DNA of 64,000 nt from NCBI RefSeq assembly GCF_013177695.1, contig NZ_WOEY01000070.1, forward strand, positions 1 through 64,000, read 5' to 3'. This stretch comes from Paraburkholderia solitsugae. Lineage in GTDB: Bacteria; Pseudomonadota; Gammaproteobacteria; Burkholderiales; Burkholderiaceae. Made by a program: the position numbers and the translations under genes. Each line of letters begins with the position of its first letter. Position 1 is the first letter of the stretch. Below the pieces are notes generated by a model. The model made no database searches. It was not told the origin of the DNA and worked only from the letters and a program-made list of their open reading frames with translations. Below are positions 50,464 to 59,726 of this stretch, piece after piece.

Positions 50464-51063
50464 TTATTCCTGCGCGCCGCGCAATCCTTGCCACGCCGGC
50501 GACAATGCCGGCCCAAGGGCGAACAGATCCAGCACGCGCGCGACCGTGTGATCGACCATCTCATCGATCGAGGCCGGCTGGTTGTAGAACGCGGGTAAAG
50601 GCGGAAAGATCACGCCGCCCATTTCGGTGACGGCTGTCATATTGCGCAGATGCGCGAGATTGAATGGCGTTTCGCGCACGAGTAGCACGAGCCGGCGGCG
50701 CTCTTTGAGCGTGACATCGGCAGCGCGGGTGATCAGATTGTCGGAAAGACCATGCGCGACGCTTGCCAGCGTCTTCATTGAGCAGGGGGCGACCACCATG
50801 CCGTCGGTGGCAAACGAACCGGACGCGATACTCGCGCCGACGTCGCGCACCGAGTGGACGACATCCGCGAGCGGATGCACGTCTTCTTTGCTTAACTGGA
50901 GTTCGTGCTGGATATTGAGCCATCCAGCGCTCGAAATCAGCAGATGGCTCTCGACGCCGCCCAGCCTGCGCAACGTCTCAAGCAACCGGATGCCGTAGAT
51001 GGCGCCGGTCGCGCCGGTGATCGCGACGATCAGCCGGCGTGGCGCCGCAGCGCGTGTTTCCAT
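50464..51063 (-). CDS. ubiX: Flavin prenyltransferase UbiX
   Basis: UbiX makes prenylated FMN, the cofactor of UbiD-type decarboxylases in ubiquinone synthesis. The 199-residue product has VAITGATGAIYGIRLLE (flavin-phosphate loop), MVVAPCSMKTLASVAHGLSDNLITRAADV read as two pieces, and VLLVRETPFNLAHLRNM. ATG 51063 is favoured; an upstream TTG at 51093 would add ten residues. It closes a minus-strand series hemA-prfA-prmC-grxD-ubiX. Confidence 0.93.
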   Translation of the reverse strand: METRAAAPRRLIVAITGATGAIYGIRLLETLRRLGGVESHLLISSAGWLNIQHELQLSKEDVHPLADVVHSVRDVGASIASGSFATDGMVVAPCSMKTLASVAHGLSDNLITRAADVTLKERRRLVLLVRETPFNLAHLRNMTAVTEMGGVIFPPLPAFYNQPASIDEMVDHTVARVLDLFALGPALSPAWQGLRGAQE

Positions 51064-51112
51064 GGCTCGCGGCGCCTTATCGGAGGACGGCAAACGTTCG
51101 GACGGCGGCCGC

Positions 51113-51424
51113 TTAAGCCGCGGCGAACAGTTGCTGCAGTTCGCCCGATTCGTACATTTCCATCATGATGTCCGAGCCGCCGACGAATTCGCCGTTCACG
51201 TAGAGCTGCGGAATGGTCGGCCAGTTCGAGAACTGCTTGATACCCTGGCGGACTTCGTCGTCTTCGAGCACGTTGACGGTTTTGATTTCATTGACGCCGC
51301 ACGCCTTCAGGATCTGGATGGCGCGGCCGGAAAAGCCGCACATCGGGAACTGAGCGGTGCCCTTCATGAAGAGCACGACGTTGTTGTCGTCGACGATTTG
51401 CTTGATGCGTTGTTGCGTATCCAT
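51113..51424 (-). CDS. grxD: Monothiol glutaredoxin GrxD
   Basis: A CGFS-type monothiol glutaredoxin of 103 residues that holds a [2Fe-2S] cluster and transfers it, often with BolA/IbaG partners. Active-site C29 is in PMCGFSGRA, with the substrate loop WPTIPQLYVNGEFVGGSD. ATG 51424 gives the family start. A BolA-like gene is present at 15905-16144. Confidence 0.96.
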   Translation of the reverse strand: MDTQQRIKQIVDDNNVVLFMKGTAQFPMCGFSGRAIQILKACGVNEIKTVNVLEDDEVRQGIKQFSNWPTIPQLYVNGEFVGGSDIMMEMYESGELQQLFAAA

Positions 51425-51538
51425 GACTGACCTTGCGGTTCCGTTATGTGTAGGGAATAGGCTGAAATGATAGCGGATTTCGGTGCGACCGGCCGAGGGC
51501 CGCTTTGCCACCCCGGCAATTAAGGTTATCGATCGAGG

Positions 51539-52381
51539 TCAGCCGGGCAACCGCCCGCCGCTGATTCGCTCGATGCCGGCGAGATCCGGCTCCGAGCGGA
51601 CTTCCGCGAAACCTTCTGCTGCAAGCAGCGTGCGGACGGCGGCGGCCTGATCGTAGCCGTGTTCGATCCACAATACGCCGTTGGCGGCCAACCGTGTGGG
51701 CGCACCTGCGACGATCTTACGGATCGCGCTGAGGCCGTCGGCTTCGTCGGTAAGCGCGCCGCGCGGCTCGAAGCGCAGATCGCCTTCGGACAGGTGCGGA
51801 TCGCTGCTCGCGATATACGGCGGATTGCTGACGATTACATTGAAACTTAACGCTGCGCCGAGCGAGCCATACCAGTCGCTTTGCTGCAATACCACGGCGC
51901 CGCCGGGGCGTTTGGCGTCCAGCAAGCGTGCGGCGTTGCGCGTGGCCACCGCCAGCGCTTCGGCGGAACGGTCCAGCGCCCAAACCTGCGCGTCGGGCCG
52001 CATCGACGCAATGGCTAGGGCAATCGCGCCGGTGCCGGTGCCCAGATCGAGCACGCGTGGCCGCGAGATGTTTTCCATCGCCACCAACGCCGTTTCGACC
52101 AGCAATTCCGTTTCGGGACGGGGAATCAGCACGTCCGGCGTCACTTCGAGATCAAGCCCGAAAAATTCGCGCGCACCGACCAGTTGCGCCACCGGCTCAC
52201 CGGCGACACGCCGTGTTTCCAGGGCCCGGTATTGCTCAACGACCATGCTGTCGAGTGCTTCATCGCCGCGCGTAATCAATTGCGTATGCCGCCAGCCGAG
52301 CACGTGCGTGAGCAGAATTCGCGCTTCGAGGGGAGGCAGTGGCGAGGCGCGCAACAGCGCGACGGGTGTGACCAGATCCAT
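51539..52381 (-). CDS. prmC: Release factor glutamine methyltransferase PrmC
   Basis: PrmC methylates the GGQ glutamine of release factors. The 280-residue product has an N-terminal helical domain (ARILLTHVLGWRHTQLITR), the LIPRPETELLVE motif, SAM motif I DLGTGTGAIALAIA, and the catalytic VSNPPYIASSD. It lies six bases after the stop of prfA, its substrate gene, the classic order. Confidence 0.96.
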   Translation of the reverse strand: MDLVTPVALLRASPLPPLEARILLTHVLGWRHTQLITRGDEALDSMVVEQYRALETRRVAGEPVAQLVGAREFFGLDLEVTPDVLIPRPETELLVETALVAMENISRPRVLDLGTGTGAIALAIASMRPDAQVWALDRSAEALAVATRNAARLLDAKRPGGAVVLQQSDWYGSLGAALSFNVIVSNPPYIASSDPHLSEGDLRFEPRGALTDEADGLSAIRKIVAGAPTRLAANGVLWIEHGYDQAAAVRTLLAAEGFAEVRSEPDLAGIERISGGRLPG

Positions 52382-52387
52382 TCGCGT

Positions 52388-53470
52388 TTAGTCCGCGTCG
52401 CCCAGCGATGCCAGCAACTCGGCCTGATGCTCGCTGACGAGCGCCGCGATCAATTCGTCGAGATCGCCGTCCATGATTGCGTCGAGGCGATACAGCGTCA
52501 GATTGATCCGGTGATCCGTCAGACGCCCTTGCGGGAAGTTGTAGGTGCGAATGCGCTCTGAGCGATCGCCCGAGCCGATCAGGCTCTTACGCGTCGCGGC
52601 TTCCTTCTGCTGCTGCTCATGCGACTGCTTGTCCTTGATGCGCGCGGCCAACACCTTCAGCGCCCGATCCTTATTCTTGTGCTGCGACCGGTCATCCTGA
52701 CATTCGACGACGATGCCGGTCGGCAAGTGCGTCACCCGCACGGCCGAATCGGTCTTGTTGATGTGCTGACCGCCCGCGCCGGACGCGCGGAACGTGTCGA
52801 TGCGCAGATCGGCCGGATTGATTTCGACTTCGCCGATTTCGTCCGCTTCCGGCATGACCGCGACCGTGCACGCCGACGTGTGAATGCGGCCCTGCGTTTC
52901 GGTGGCCGGCACGCGTTGCACGCGATGGCCGCCCGATTCGAATTTGAGCTTGGAATACGCCGCTTCGCCGGCGATCCGCACAATCACTTCCTTGTAGCCG
53001 CCGAGGTCCGATTCGCTCGCCGACATCATTTCCACCTGCCAGCGATTGCGCTCGGCAAAGCGCAGGTACATGCGCAGCAAATCGCCCGCGAACAGTGCCG
53101 ATTCGTCGCCCCCTGTACCGGCCCGGATTTCGAGGAAGATGTTGCGGTCGTCGTTCGGATCTTTCGGCAGCAGCATTTTCTGCAATTCGGCGCCGAGTTT
53201 TTCCATCCGCTCGCGCGCCGCGCGAATTTCTTCTTCCGCGAAGTCGCGCATCGACGCGTCCGCCAGCAGTTCCTGCGCGGTCGCCGCGTCGTTCATCGCC
53301 AGGCGCCACAGCGCGTAATGCTCGACGACCGGCCCGAGCTCGGCGTGCTCACGCGTGAGCTTGCGATATTGGTCGAGATTCGAGGTGATGTCCTCGCGGC
53401 TCAACAGGTCGTTCAGTTCGGCCAGCCGGGTAGTGAGCTGGTCGAGCTTGCGTTGCATGCTCGTTTTCAT
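52388..53470 (-). CDS. prfA: Peptide chain release factor 1
   Basis: RF1 reads UAA and UAG and triggers peptide release. The 360 residues include the codon-recognition RVPATETQGRIHTS (PAT motif) and the catalytic GAGGQHINKTDSAVR. N-terminal length and helices are normal. It is between hemA and prmC as in many bacteria. Confidence 0.97.
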   Translation of the reverse strand: MKTSMQRKLDQLTTRLAELNDLLSREDITSNLDQYRKLTREHAELGPVVEHYALWRLAMNDAATAQELLADASMRDFAEEEIRAARERMEKLGAELQKMLLPKDPNDDRNIFLEIRAGTGGDESALFAGDLLRMYLRFAERNRWQVEMMSASESDLGGYKEVIVRIAGEAAYSKLKFESGGHRVQRVPATETQGRIHTSACTVAVMPEADEIGEVEINPADLRIDTFRASGAGGQHINKTDSAVRVTHLPTGIVVECQDDRSQHKNKDRALKVLAARIKDKQSHEQQQKEAATRKSLIGSGDRSERIRTYNFPQGRLTDHRINLTLYRLDAIMDGDLDELIAALVSEHQAELLASLGDAD

Positions 53471-53592
53471 CGGACGGGTTTCGGAGCGAACTCCGGCAAG
53501 GACGGCGACTAGGGGAGTGGGCAGATGCCCTGGTCAGAAGCATGTCGCGGGCCACTCAGGATGGCGCGGACGGTGCGGCAGTGGCTGTGCCG

Positions 53593-54879
53593 CTAACGCT
53601 CCGTAGAACCGGAGTGTTTGTAGAAACCGCCCATCAACTCGATGAGCGTGTCACGGTTCTCGCTGCTCGCGCGATTGAGCGCGTGCGTCGGGCCGTGGAT
53701 CAATTTGTTGGTGAGCGATTGCGACAGCGCTTCGAGTACCGCTACCGGGTCGTCGCCGCGTGCGAGCATTTTCTGCGCGCGTTCGACTTCGGCGCGACGC
53801 AGCACGTCGGCCTGCGTATGCATGTGGCGGATCACCGGCACGATGCTGCGCGCATCGAGCCATTGCATGAAATTCTGTACCCGCGTTTCGATGATCGCCT
53901 CAGCTTGGGCGACCGCGGCTTGCCGCGACGCATTGCCTTCGCGCACGATCGCGCCGAGGTCGTCGACGGTGTACAGGAACACGTCTTCGAGCTGGCCGAC
54001 TTCGGGTTCGATGTCACGCGGCACGGCCAGATCGACCATGAAAATCGGCCGGTGACGGCGCGCTTTCACGGCCCGCTCGACTGCGCCCAAGCCGATGATC
54101 GGCAGGGTGGACGCGGTGCACGACACGATGATGTCGAACTCATGCATGCGCGTGGGCAGTTCCGAGAGCGGAATGGCCTGGCCATTGAAGCGCTCGGCAA
54201 GGCGGGAGCCGCGTTCGGCGGTGCGATTGGCGACGACGAGTTCGCGCGGCTGCTGCGCGGCGAAGTGCGTGGCGCACAATTCGATCATTTCGCCCGCGCC
54301 GATGAACAGCACGCGCTGGTTCGAGACCTTGTCGAAAATCCGCTGCGCGAGCCGCACGGCGGCTGCCGCCATCGACACCGACTGCGCGCCGATTTCGGTC
54401 GTGCTGCGCACTTCCTTCGCCACGGCGAAGGTGCGCTGGAACAACTGGTTCAGATAGGTGCCGAGCGCGCCAGCTTCAGACGCGGTGCGTACCGCGTCCT
54501 TCATTTGTCCGACGATTTGCGTCTCGCCCAGCACCATCGAATCGAGCCCTGATGCGACGCGGAACGCGTGGCGCACGGCTTCCGACTGCGGCAGCGCGTA
54601 GACATGCGGCGCGAGTTCGTCGATGGGCAGGTTGTGGTATTTCGAGAACCACTGGATCGCGGCTTCACGCACGGCCTGGTCGTCGGTCGCGCAGTAGAGT
54701 TCAGTGCGGTTGCAGGTGGACAGAATCGCAGCTTCCGGCGCCGTGCGCGCAGTGCGGCCGAGCCAGACGCTCTTGAAGGTATCCAATGCAGGCTTGATCT
54801 GTTCGAGCGGAAACGCCACGCGTTCGCGCAAGGCGACAGGCGCAGTGTGGTGATTGATTCCGATCGTTAGAAGCTGCAT
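53593..54879 (-). CDS. hemA: Glutamyl-tRNA reductase HemA
   Basis: HemA reduces Glu-tRNA to glutamate-1-semialdehyde, the first step of C5-pathway heme synthesis. The 428-residue product starts MQLLTIGINHHTAPVALRE, has the catalytic cysteine in ILSTCNRTELYC, the GLDSMVLGETQIVGQ region, the NADPH-binding VLFIGAGEMIELCATH and a C-terminal dimerisation helix. It leads the series hemA-prfA-prmC. Confidence 0.97.
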   Translation of the reverse strand: MQLLTIGINHHTAPVALRERVAFPLEQIKPALDTFKSVWLGRTARTAPEAAILSTCNRTELYCATDDQAVREAAIQWFSKYHNLPIDELAPHVYALPQSEAVRHAFRVASGLDSMVLGETQIVGQMKDAVRTASEAGALGTYLNQLFQRTFAVAKEVRSTTEIGAQSVSMAAAAVRLAQRIFDKVSNQRVLFIGAGEMIELCATHFAAQQPRELVVANRTAERGSRLAERFNGQAIPLSELPTRMHEFDIIVSCTASTLPIIGLGAVERAVKARRHRPIFMVDLAVPRDIEPEVGQLEDVFLYTVDDLGAIVREGNASRQAAVAQAEAIIETRVQNFMQWLDARSIVPVIRHMHTQADVLRRAEVERAQKMLARGDDPVAVLEALSQSLTNKLIHGPTHALNRASSENRDTLIELMGGFYKHSGSTER

Positions 54880-54904
54880 ATGGGGCGCTATGGTTTAGCT
54901 CAAT

Positions 54905-54910
54905 ATTATA
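54905..54910 (-). promoter_or_regulatory. Probable -10 element of hemA
   Basis: On the minus strand a perfect TATAAT lies about 26 bases before the hemA ATG (54879). The leader would be very short (about 19 nt). No strong -35 match was found at usual spacing. Confidence 0.45.
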
Positions 54911-54941
54911 GCGTTTCCACGATTCTTACATTGTGGGCGCG

Positions 54942-55652
54942 TCACCCGGCTTCTACAACGGCCTCTAGCGGGATCGCGTCGAGTTGATAGCCGTAGCCGT
55001 AAAGCGGTGTCAGGCAATAACCATGCTCCGGGCGCAACTGCAATTTGGTCCGCACGCGCGACGCATGGGTGTCGACGGTACGCGACCTTACGTCGCGGCG
55101 GCGCGTCCAGACGGTTTCGAGAATATGCGCGCGCGACACGGGCCGCGACACATTGGTAAACAGGAGCAGCGCAAAGCGGAATTCCTTCGGCGTCAGGGAG
55201 ACGGTTTGATTACGGAATGTGACGGCAAACTGCGCCGCGTCGAACGCATAGCCACCGATCGTGTCGCGCCGCCGGTTGGGCGGCCGGCGCAGGCTCGCGC
55301 GCCGCAGCAGCGCGTCGATCCGGGCCAGCATTTCCGGACCGCGAACCGGTTTGGTCAGGCAATCATCCGCACCTGCGTGCAGCGCGGCGACGATCTGACT
55401 TTCGCGTGGATCCGACAGCAGCACGATCACCGGCAAGCTCGGCAGGATGGCGCGGGCGCGCGCGATCACGTCTTCGGCGGAATGGTCGCCGGCCCAGCTT
55501 TCAGTGACGAGAAGGTCGAAGAATTCGTCGCCGGCGCGATGTAGAAACGGTGCGCTTGCAATGAAGTGTTGACACGCATGGCCGCCGGCAAAGATCAGCC
55601 GGCCGATCAGTGTGGCGTGCCGAAGGTCCGGCTCGATAAGGGCGATTCGCAT
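54942..55652 (-). CDS. OmpR-type response regulator with atypical receiver
   Basis: A 236-residue protein with a receiver-like domain (about 1-115) and a winged-helix output domain (about 130-225, TPKEFRFALLLFTNVSRPVSRAHILE with YGYGYQLDA end). The receiver is degenerate: the phosphoacceptor position is E51 (LLVTES) instead of Asp, and the acidic pocket reads E7-P8-D9, although K101 (LTKPVRG) is kept. It is likely phosphorylation-independent or uses another signal. It runs in the direction of hemA, 63 bases upstream of it, but hemA has its own -10, and no sensor kinase is adjacent. Confidence 0.9.
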   Translation of the reverse strand: MRIALIEPDLRHATLIGRLIFAGGHACQHFIASAPFLHRAGDEFFDLLVTESWAGDHSAEDVIARARAILPSLPVIVLLSDPRESQIVAALHAGADDCLTKPVRGPEMLARIDALLRRASLRRPPNRRRDTIGGYAFDAAQFAVTFRNQTVSLTPKEFRFALLLFTNVSRPVSRAHILETVWTRRRDVRSRTVDTHASRVRTKLQLRPEHGYCLTPLYGYGYQLDAIPLEAVVEAG

Positions 55653-55856
55653 GGCACGCTTTCAGCTTGGCAATTACCAAGGACTGGGATTCCCCGAAAG
55701 GCTTACAACTTGCCTAACATCACCCCGACCCCTAAACTCAACCGCTATGCGGAAAGCGCCGTGCTGAACCTCTATAGTTAACGAGATAAAAATGCTAACT
55801 GCCCAGGCCCTCTGCGCCCATGAGACGAATCTGAAATTGCGCGAGACCTGCCGCTG

Positions 55857-56111
55857 ATGGGGTGGCCCGGAATCCTGGTGCTGGGCGCGGTGATTGGCCT
55901 CGCGGGCTGGTGGCTGCACCCGCTGCGCCGTTCGGGCCGCGCCCCATGGTGGGTGGCGCTACTGGCCGGCGTGCTGGGCGCGGGTGTCGCGCGCATGGCC
56001 GGCAACGTGGTTGGTCTTTTTCATGATGGCGATACGCTCGAATGGCCGGTATGTACCGCCATCGCGCTGGTCGCCGTTGCCGTGACGGTCGGCTTGCTTT
56101 CCCGTCGATGA
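55857..56111 (+). CDS. Small membrane protein, GlsB/YeaQ/YmgE-like
   Basis: An 84-residue protein with three hydrophobic segments (GILVLGAVIGLAGWWL; WWVALLAGVLGAGVARMAGNVV; VCTAIALVAVAVTVGLL) separated by short loops. The G-x-x-x-G content and size are like the transglycosylase-associated GlsB family, which is a weak match by eye. It lies 19 bases upstream of the peptidase start and probably shares its transcript. Confidence 0.6.
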   Translation: MGWPGILVLGAVIGLAGWWLHPLRRSGRAPWWVALLAGVLGAGVARMAGNVVGLFHDGDTLEWPVCTAIALVAVAVTVGLLSRR

Positions 56112-56130
56112 ATATTTGCAGGTGACTCCG

Positions 56131-57945
56131 ATGAATGCCCGACTCCCCGAAACCTCCTCCATTCCCGAACGGCTCGCGACATTGCGCAGTGCGATGGCGC
56201 GCGAAGGCGTAGCCGCGTATCTGGTGCCGTCCGCCGATCCACATCTTTCCGAATATCTACCCGGGCGCTGGCAGGGCCGGCAGTGGCTGTCGGGTTTCAC
56301 CGGCTCGGCCGGCACGCTGGTCGTGACGGCCGATTTCGCCGGCGTGTGGACCGATAGCCGTTATTGGGAACAAGCCAACGCGCAACTGGCCGGCACCGGC
56401 GTTCAATTGATGAAGATGACCGGCGGCCAGCAGACCGTGCCGTATTTCGATTGGCTTGCGCAGAACGTCGTGGCCGGCGGCACGGTCGGTGTGGACGGTG
56501 CCGTGCTGGGTGTGTCGGCGGCGCGTGCTTTGAGCCAGGCGCTTACCGCGCGCGGCGTGAAGTTGCGCGCAGACGTCGATCTGTTCGACGCGATCTGGCC
56601 GCAGCGCCCGTCGCTGCCCTCCGCCGCTGTCTTTGAGCATGCCGCGCCGCACGCGAGCGTTGCCCGCTCGGAAAAGCTCGCGCAGATTCGCCGCGCGATG
56701 GCGGAGAAGGGTGCGCAGTGGCACTTCATTTCCACGCTCGACGACCTTGCATGGCTTTTGAACCTGCGCGGCGCTGACGTCAGCTACAACCCGGTGTTCG
56801 TGGCGCATGCACTGATCGGTCTGGAGAGCGCGTCGCTCTTTGTCGCCGACGGCAAGGTGCCGCAAGCGTTGGCTGATGCGCTCGCGCGCGACGGCATCAG
56901 CGTCGAGCCGTATGCGAAGGCCGCCGATGCGCTGGCCGCGCTGCCGGCGGGCAGCACGCTGCTGATCGACCCGCGCCGCATTACGTATGGCTCGCTGCAG
57001 TCGGTGCCGTCGACGGTGCAGGTCGCCGAGGCGGTCAATCCGTCCACGTTCTTCAAGTCGCGCAAGACCGAGGCGGAAGCGGAGCATGTGCGCGAGACGA
57101 TGGAACAGGACGGCGCGGCACTCGCCGAATTCTTCGCGTGGTTTGAAGGCGCGTTAGGCCGCGAGACGATCACCGAACTGACGATCGACGAGCGCCTGAC
57201 GGCAGCCCGCGCGCGCCGTCCGGGCTTCGTGTCGTTGAGCTTTGCGACGATCGCGGGCTTCAACGCGAACGGCGCGATGCCGCACTACCGCGCGACCGAA
57301 GAATCGCATTCGGTGATCGAGGGAAATGGTCTGTTGCTGATCGATTCGGGCGCGCAGTATCTGAGCGGCACGACCGACATCACCCGCGTCGTGCCGGTCG
57401 GCACCGTCAGCGAGGCACAGCGGCGCGATTTCACGATCGTGCTGAAAGGCACCATGGCGCTATCGCGTGCGAAATTCCCGCGCGGCATTCGTTCGCCGAT
57501 GCTCGATGCGATCGCCCGCGCGCCGATCTGGGAAGCCGGCGCCGACTACGGTCATGGCACCGGTCACGGGGTGGGCTATTTCCTGAACGTGCACGAAGGT
57601 CCGCAGGTGATTTCGCACTACGCGCCGGCCGAACCATGGACGGCGATGGAAGAAGGCATGATCACCTCGGTCGAGCCGGGCATTTACCGGCCGGGCAAAT
57701 GGGGCGTGCGGATCGAGAACCTGGTGCTGAACGTGCCCGCGGAGAAAACCGAATTCGGCGATTTCCTCAAGTTCGAAACGCTGACGCTGTGCCCGATCGA
57801 TACGCGCTGCCTCGACCTGTCGCTGTTGCGTGATGACGAGCGCGGATGGCTCAACGGGTATCACGAGATGGTGCGCACGCGCCTGTCGCCGCGTGTGTCG
57901 GGCGAGGCGAAAGCGTGGCTCGAATTGCGTACACAAGCTATCTGA
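56131..57945 (+). CDS. Aminopeptidase P family metalloprotease (M24B)
   Basis: A 604-residue peptidase that removes N-terminal residues before proline. It has two creatinase-N-like domains (about 1-310), then the M24 catalytic domain with metal ligands in LLLIDSGAQYLSGTTDITR (two Asp), GHGTGHGVGYFLN (His), SVEPGIYRP (Glu) and GVRIENLVL (Glu), and a C-terminal tail of about 60 residues. This long three-domain form is like eukaryotic XPNPEP1. ATG 56131 follows an AGGTGA site; TTG 56116 is less likely. Confidence 0.92.
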   Translation: MNARLPETSSIPERLATLRSAMAREGVAAYLVPSADPHLSEYLPGRWQGRQWLSGFTGSAGTLVVTADFAGVWTDSRYWEQANAQLAGTGVQLMKMTGGQQTVPYFDWLAQNVVAGGTVGVDGAVLGVSAARALSQALTARGVKLRADVDLFDAIWPQRPSLPSAAVFEHAAPHASVARSEKLAQIRRAMAEKGAQWHFISTLDDLAWLLNLRGADVSYNPVFVAHALIGLESASLFVADGKVPQALADALARDGISVEPYAKAADALAALPAGSTLLIDPRRITYGSLQSVPSTVQVAEAVNPSTFFKSRKTEAEAEHVRETMEQDGAALAEFFAWFEGALGRETITELTIDERLTAARARRPGFVSLSFATIAGFNANGAMPHYRATEESHSVIEGNGLLLIDSGAQYLSGTTDITRVVPVGTVSEAQRRDFTIVLKGTMALSRAKFPRGIRSPMLDAIARAPIWEAGADYGHGTGHGVGYFLNVHEGPQVISHYAPAEPWTAMEEGMITSVEPGIYRPGKWGVRIENLVLNVPAEKTEFGDFLKFETLTLCPIDTRCLDLSLLRDDERGWLNGYHEMVRTRLSPRVSGEAKAWLELRTQAI

Positions 57946-57978
57946 TCTCATCGCCACGACCTTACGGAGAGAGTGTGC

Positions 57979-58602
57979 ATGGCCATCAAGGCAGTGGTGT
58001 TCGATTTCGGCGGTGTGCTGATCGACTGGAGCCCCGAGTATCTGTATCGCCAGTTGATTCCTGACGAAACGGAGCGCCGCTGGTTTTTGACTCACGTCTG
58101 TTCGATGGACTGGGTGGTCCGTCAGGACGGCGGCCAGCCGATCGTTGAGGGGACAAATGAGCTGATCGCGAAGTTTCCCGATCACGCGCCACTGATCCGC
58201 GCGTTCTACCAGCGCTGGCACGAGATGGTGCCCGGCGTGCTGGAAGAGGGCGTGGCGCTCATGCAGAAGCTCGAAGCGGCCGATGTGCCGCTCTTCGGCC
58301 TGACGAACTGGTCGGCGGAGACGTTTCCGTATGCGTGGGAGCAATTCTCCGTGCTACGGCGCTTCCGCGACATCGTCGTGTCGGGCAGGGTGAGACTGGT
58401 GAAGCCCGATCCGGCGATCTTCGCGGAAATGCGTCAGCGGATCGAGGCGCAACTGCCGGGCATCCAGCCGGGCGAGCTGGTCTTCATCGACGATAGTCTG
58501 AAAAACGCCGAGGCCGCGACGGCACTGGGCTGGCACGGCGTGCATCACACGGCCGCTGCGCAAACCGAAGCGAAATTGCGCGAGCTGGGTTTGCCCGTTT
58601 AA
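57979..58602 (+). CDS. HAD-superfamily hydrolase
   Basis: A HAD-IA phosphatase of 207 residues. The motifs are complete: motif I FDFGGVLIDW, motif II GLTNWSAE, motif III Lys in VKPDPAIF, and motif IV FIDDSLKNAEAA. The natural substrate is unknown; YihX-type sugar phosphatases are similar in length. GGAGAGAG lies before ATG 57979. It follows the peptidase gene by 33 bases and is probably co-transcribed. Confidence 0.9.
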   Translation: MAIKAVVFDFGGVLIDWSPEYLYRQLIPDETERRWFLTHVCSMDWVVRQDGGQPIVEGTNELIAKFPDHAPLIRAFYQRWHEMVPGVLEEGVALMQKLEAADVPLFGLTNWSAETFPYAWEQFSVLRRFRDIVVSGRVRLVKPDPAIFAEMRQRIEAQLPGIQPGELVFIDDSLKNAEAATALGWHGVHHTAAAQTEAKLRELGLPV

Positions 58603-58604
58603 GC

Positions 58605-59726
58605 CTATTGGCCAAGTAGATTCTTCAACGCGTTACCCAAGCCTTTCACTGTTTCTCCTGCGCCCTTCGCCACGCCCTCGACGCTCACGCCCAGCGCATT
58701 CGCAAACCCCGCGCTGAGGCGCTTCATCAGCCCCTCCTGCACTGAAAACTTCGGGTCGCGGAGGTCCCCGTCTAGCACGAAATGCACGTTGATATCGCCG
58801 TTGTGCGTCTTGAGCGCGGCGATGGCGGCTTTGGTCGGAATCGACATGAAGGTGTCGAACGGATTGTCGCTATCGGCGAGTTGCAGATGGTGGATCGTCA
58901 CCGTGCCGGGCGCGTGCAACTGGTAGTTGCGCACCGTCGATTCGACGGTCAGGTCGACTGTGCCGCCGGTCACTTGCACCTTCCCGCCAGCCTTTTTCAG
59001 CAAGTAAGGATCGAGCATCACGACATCGACGCCGCGCAGTGTGCTGGTGGTCTGCGAATCCTTGGTGGCGATCTTGATCCATCCGTCGAACGAAACGGTG
59101 CCCGTGTGCGTCGGGCCCTTGATCGAGCCGGTGACGCTGACGTTGGTCGGTTCGGTGAGCGCGGGCAGATGCAGGTGGTCGACAGTCGCGTTGGCGTTGC
59201 TGACCGTCACTTTGAATGCTGGCGGGCCGACCGTCATGTCGTAGAAATGGAAGTTGCCTTGCTCGAAGCTAATATGATCGACCAGCTTTTCGCGCGGGGT
59301 AGTGGTTGGGGGGCCGGCGGCTTCTTCGTCGGACTTGTTCACCGATTCCCGCAGATTCGGCACCAAACGGATCGTGCCGTCCTTGGTGCGCAGTACGGCA
59401 ATGTCGAAGCCGCGCACCACCACGCTGCGAATATGCATGCGCCGAGCGAGCAGATCGCGGATATCGGGCGTGAGCGTGATTTCGTCGGCGCGTAGCGGAT
59501 CACCCGCGGGCCAGCCGGGTGGCGCCTTGAGCAGGACGTTGGTGAGATGGACTGAAGTGAGGCCGACCTGAATGCTTTGCGCACTGCCTAGTGGGCCGAG
59601 CGCTGCAATGACGCGTTCTTTGACTTCGCGCTGTGCGAACTGCAGCGCACCGACCACTGCGACGATCATCACCAGCAGCGCGCCGCCTACGGCAATCGCC
59701 CAGCGTTTGCCCTTCGACATTGCCAT
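58605..59726 (-). CDS. AsmA/DUF748-like inner-membrane protein
   Basis: A 373-residue protein with an N-terminal membrane helix (WAIAVGGALLVMIVAVVGALQF) and a periplasmic part rich in beta strands. Segments such as VHLTNVLLKAPPGWPAGDPLRADEITLTPDIRDLL and the later NGDINVHFVLDGDLRDPKFS are typical of AsmA/DUF748 proteins, which are thought to work in lipid or outer-membrane homeostasis. ATG 59726 has GAGGAGG six bases upstream and is clearly the start; the open frame to 59867 is spurious. Confidence 0.85.
   Translation of the reverse strand: MAMSKGKRWAIAVGGALLVMIVAVVGALQFAQREVKERVIAALGPLGSAQSIQVGLTSVHLTNVLLKAPPGWPAGDPLRADEITLTPDIRDLLARRMHIRSVVVRGFDIAVLRTKDGTIRLVPNLRESVNKSDEEAAGPPTTTPREKLVDHISFEQGNFHFYDMTVGPPAFKVTVSNANATVDHLHLPALTEPTNVSVTGSIKGPTHTGTVSFDGWIKIATKDSQTTSTLRGVDVVMLDPYLLKKAGGKVQVTGGTVDLTVESTVRNYQLHAPGTVTIHHLQLADSDNPFDTFMSIPTKAAIAALKTHNGDINVHFVLDGDLRDPKFSVQEGLMKRLSAGFANALGVSVEGVAKGAGETVKGLGNALKNLLGQ

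Noticed and set aside
53542..54552. Plus-strand ORF (336 codons) opposite hemA
   Set aside because: Arg/His-rich shadow of the clear HemA reading frame.
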